From the IMG/VR virus record IMGVR_UViG_3300035188_000861, positions 1 through 23,337 of that record: a stretch of 23,337 bases of DNA; one strand, given 5' to 3'. Origin of the DNA: a virus. The position numbers and the translations under genes were made by a program. The stretch's first letter is position 1; each line of letters starts with the position of its first letter. The notes under the pieces were generated by a model. It was not told the DNA's origin. It worked only from the letters and a program-made list of their open reading frames with translations, and made no database searches. Below are positions 22,552 to 23,337 of the stretch, piece by piece.

Positions 22552-23234
22552 TACACCGTCCACCAAGTGCGCGGTGAGCGTGGCGCGCTCGGCTTCTCCC
22601 GCTGCGCCTTTGCCCGCGCCTCCAGCGCCGCCCGCAGCGCGTCGATCGCCTGTCTTCCAAACAGAGCGTCGGACGGGCGTGGGCTGTCGTCCATAAAACG
22701 GCTCAGTGCCTCCAGCGCCAGCCGCATCGCCTTGCGCATCCTGTCGCGGTCGTCTCGGCACCGCCGATACATAGCAATCGACTCGGCGTCGCTGGCCTCT
22801 GCCGCCGCGAGCGCCTCGCGGGCGTCGGGCGGGGTGGTGTAGAGCGGCTCTGCCCATTCTTGCTCGGGTTCATAGCCCGGCGCGTACAGCGGCGCTTCGA
22901 TATGGCCGTACTTGCGCAGGGCGTCGATCGAGCCCTTGAGAATCAGCGCCACCGGCTCCGTAGTCAGTGCGGGCGGGGCCGTATAGAGGGGCACATCATC
23001 AGCCGCCCGTGGCTCGCAGTAGACCGGCGACAGCCTCTCGCCTGCGTCCCAGTCGGCACGCGACATCCACACCACAGGGTCCGCGCCCAGTGCATCCCGT
23101 TGCGCCCGATCCGCCTCAACGGCGGCGCGGGCATAGTCACGAATTGCGCGCAGTGCCCTGTCTGACCAGCGCATCGTGTGCGGGTCGGGGTGGTCATGCG
23201 CGTGCAGCGGCGGCAAGGTGATGTCGTCACTCAT
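22551..23234 (-). CDS. Early phage protein with PLYTxPP motifs, unknown function
   Basis: Starts at ATG 23232-23234 in an ATGA overlap and ends overlapping the PAPS-reductase-like start. The 227-residue product has an N-terminal acidic/aromatic segment (HPDPHTMRWSDRALRAIRDYARAAVEADR). Two copies of a VPLYTAPP / EPLYTTPP motif (about residues 80-87 and 130-137) follow, then a helical C-terminus ending AIDALRAALEARAKAQ. This PLYTAPP pattern is common in proteins from phages and prophages of proteobacteria; its role is unknown. No catalytic motif or membrane segment is seen. Confidence 0.8.
   Translation of the reverse strand: MSDDITLPPLHAHDHPDPHTMRWSDRALRAIRDYARAAVEADRAQRDALGADPVVWMSRADWDAGERLSPVYCEPRAADDVPLYTAPPALTTEPVALILKGSIDALRKYGHIEAPLYAPGYEPEQEWAEPLYTTPPDAREALAAAEASDAESIAMYRRCRDDRDRMRKAMRLALEALSRFMDDSPRPSDALFGRQAIDALRAALEARAKAQREKPSAPRSPRTWWTV
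22622..22641. repeat. 20-bp direct repeat, copy 1 (copy 2 at 23245-23264)
   Basis: An identical 20-base segment (CCAGCGCCGC...AGCGCG on the plus strand) occurs here and at 23245-23264, 623 bases apart. Each copy encodes the AxALRAAL end of one of two consecutive minus-strand genes. Confidence 0.8.
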
Positions 23235-23335
23235 TTGTCTTCCCCCAGCGCCGCCCGCAGCGCGCTAATTGCCGATGCCGTCTCCTGCACATCTCGATCA
23301 AGTGCGGCGTGCTTGTGCGGCCGGTATCCAGCCAT
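23231..23335 (-). CDS. Small early protein, start near window edge (possibly partial)
   Basis: From ATG 23333-23335 the frame gives 34 residues (MAGYRPHKHAALDRDV...) ending AISALRAALGEDK, with the TGA overlapping the next ATG. Its C-terminus repeats the ALRAAL end of its neighbour. The frame stays open through the right edge of the window, so the true start may lie outside. Confidence 0.5.
   Translation of the reverse strand: MAGYRPHKHAALDRDVQETASAISALRAALGEDK
23245..23264. repeat. 20-bp direct repeat, copy 2
   Basis: Second copy of the repeat at 22622-22641, at the 3' end of the small gene near the right edge. It suggests that a shared C-terminal module was duplicated between neighbouring genes. 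Confidence 0.8.
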
Positions 23336-23337
23336 TG

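Noticed and set aside
1-23337. Diversity-generating retroelement (as in BPP-1-like podoviruses)
   Set aside because: No reverse transcriptase gene and no template/variable repeat pair with adenine-biased differences was seen. The He_PIG repeats are ordinary domain repeats.
1-23337. CRISPR array or tRNA genes
   Set aside because: No regularly spaced palindromic repeats and no cloverleaf with T-arm GGTTCRANYC were found on reading both strands; absence by eye is not a proof.

Overview
The window is a 23.3-kb slice of a GC-rich (mostly about 65-70% GC) temperate tailed phage of podovirus type. The evidence is a scaffold followed by an SU10-type (DUF5309-like) major capsid protein, an SU10-like adaptor, a beta-propeller-type nozzle protein, large Ala/Gly-rich ejection proteins, a lysis cassette and a tyrosine integrase. 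The gene style (capsid family, DUF4224-integrase pair, 'PLYTAPP' early genes) suggests a proteobacterial host, most likely a betaproteobacterium such as a Burkholderia or Bordetella relative. That host call is inference. Portal and terminase are not visible and presumably lie left of the window.

Layout, left to right. 1-423 is the end of a coiled-coil gene, closed by a strong terminator. 508-2201 holds a beta-helix tailspike and a small protein, bounded on both sides by hairpins. 2283-4285 encodes scaffold and major capsid protein, with a UUCG terminator behind. 4329-4658 is a small conserved-looking phage protein. 4636-8060 is a four-gene surface-sugar cassette: TPR plus GT9-like glycosyltransferase, GT8-like glycosyltransferase, GT-B glycosyltransferase and SAM methyltransferase. 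8017-13551 encodes the tail: adaptor, a 1080-residue beta-helix/Ig-like spike, nozzle-like protein and a small protein with a tail-type C-terminal domain. 13548-14216 is an HNH-like endonuclease on the opposite strand. 14331-18975 encodes three large virion or ejection proteins. 19109-20229 is the lysis region: three membrane proteins around an M15 peptidase. 20230-20551 is non-coding, with a terminator and a candidate attP. From 20552 to the end the minus strand carries integrase, a DUF4224-like protein, a PAPS-reductase-like PP-loop protein and two early phage genes.

The structural genes are packed head to tail, mostly with 1-4 base overlaps (GTGA, ATGA, TGATG), and an unusual number start with GTG. 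Translational coupling across the late operon is therefore likely. The lysis genes and the integrase are separated by only about 320 bases with no host DNA between them, so the sequence looks like an unintegrated (circular or packaged) phage genome rather than a prophage junction, if attP lies there.

The least ordinary parts are these: the glycosyltransferase/methyltransferase cassette wedged between capsid and tail genes; two unrelated beta-helix receptor-binding proteins, one with a low-GC swapped body; an antisense HNH gene whose stop codon overlaps that of its neighbour; and a previously uncalled 48-residue membrane protein on the antisense strand at 18898-19044.
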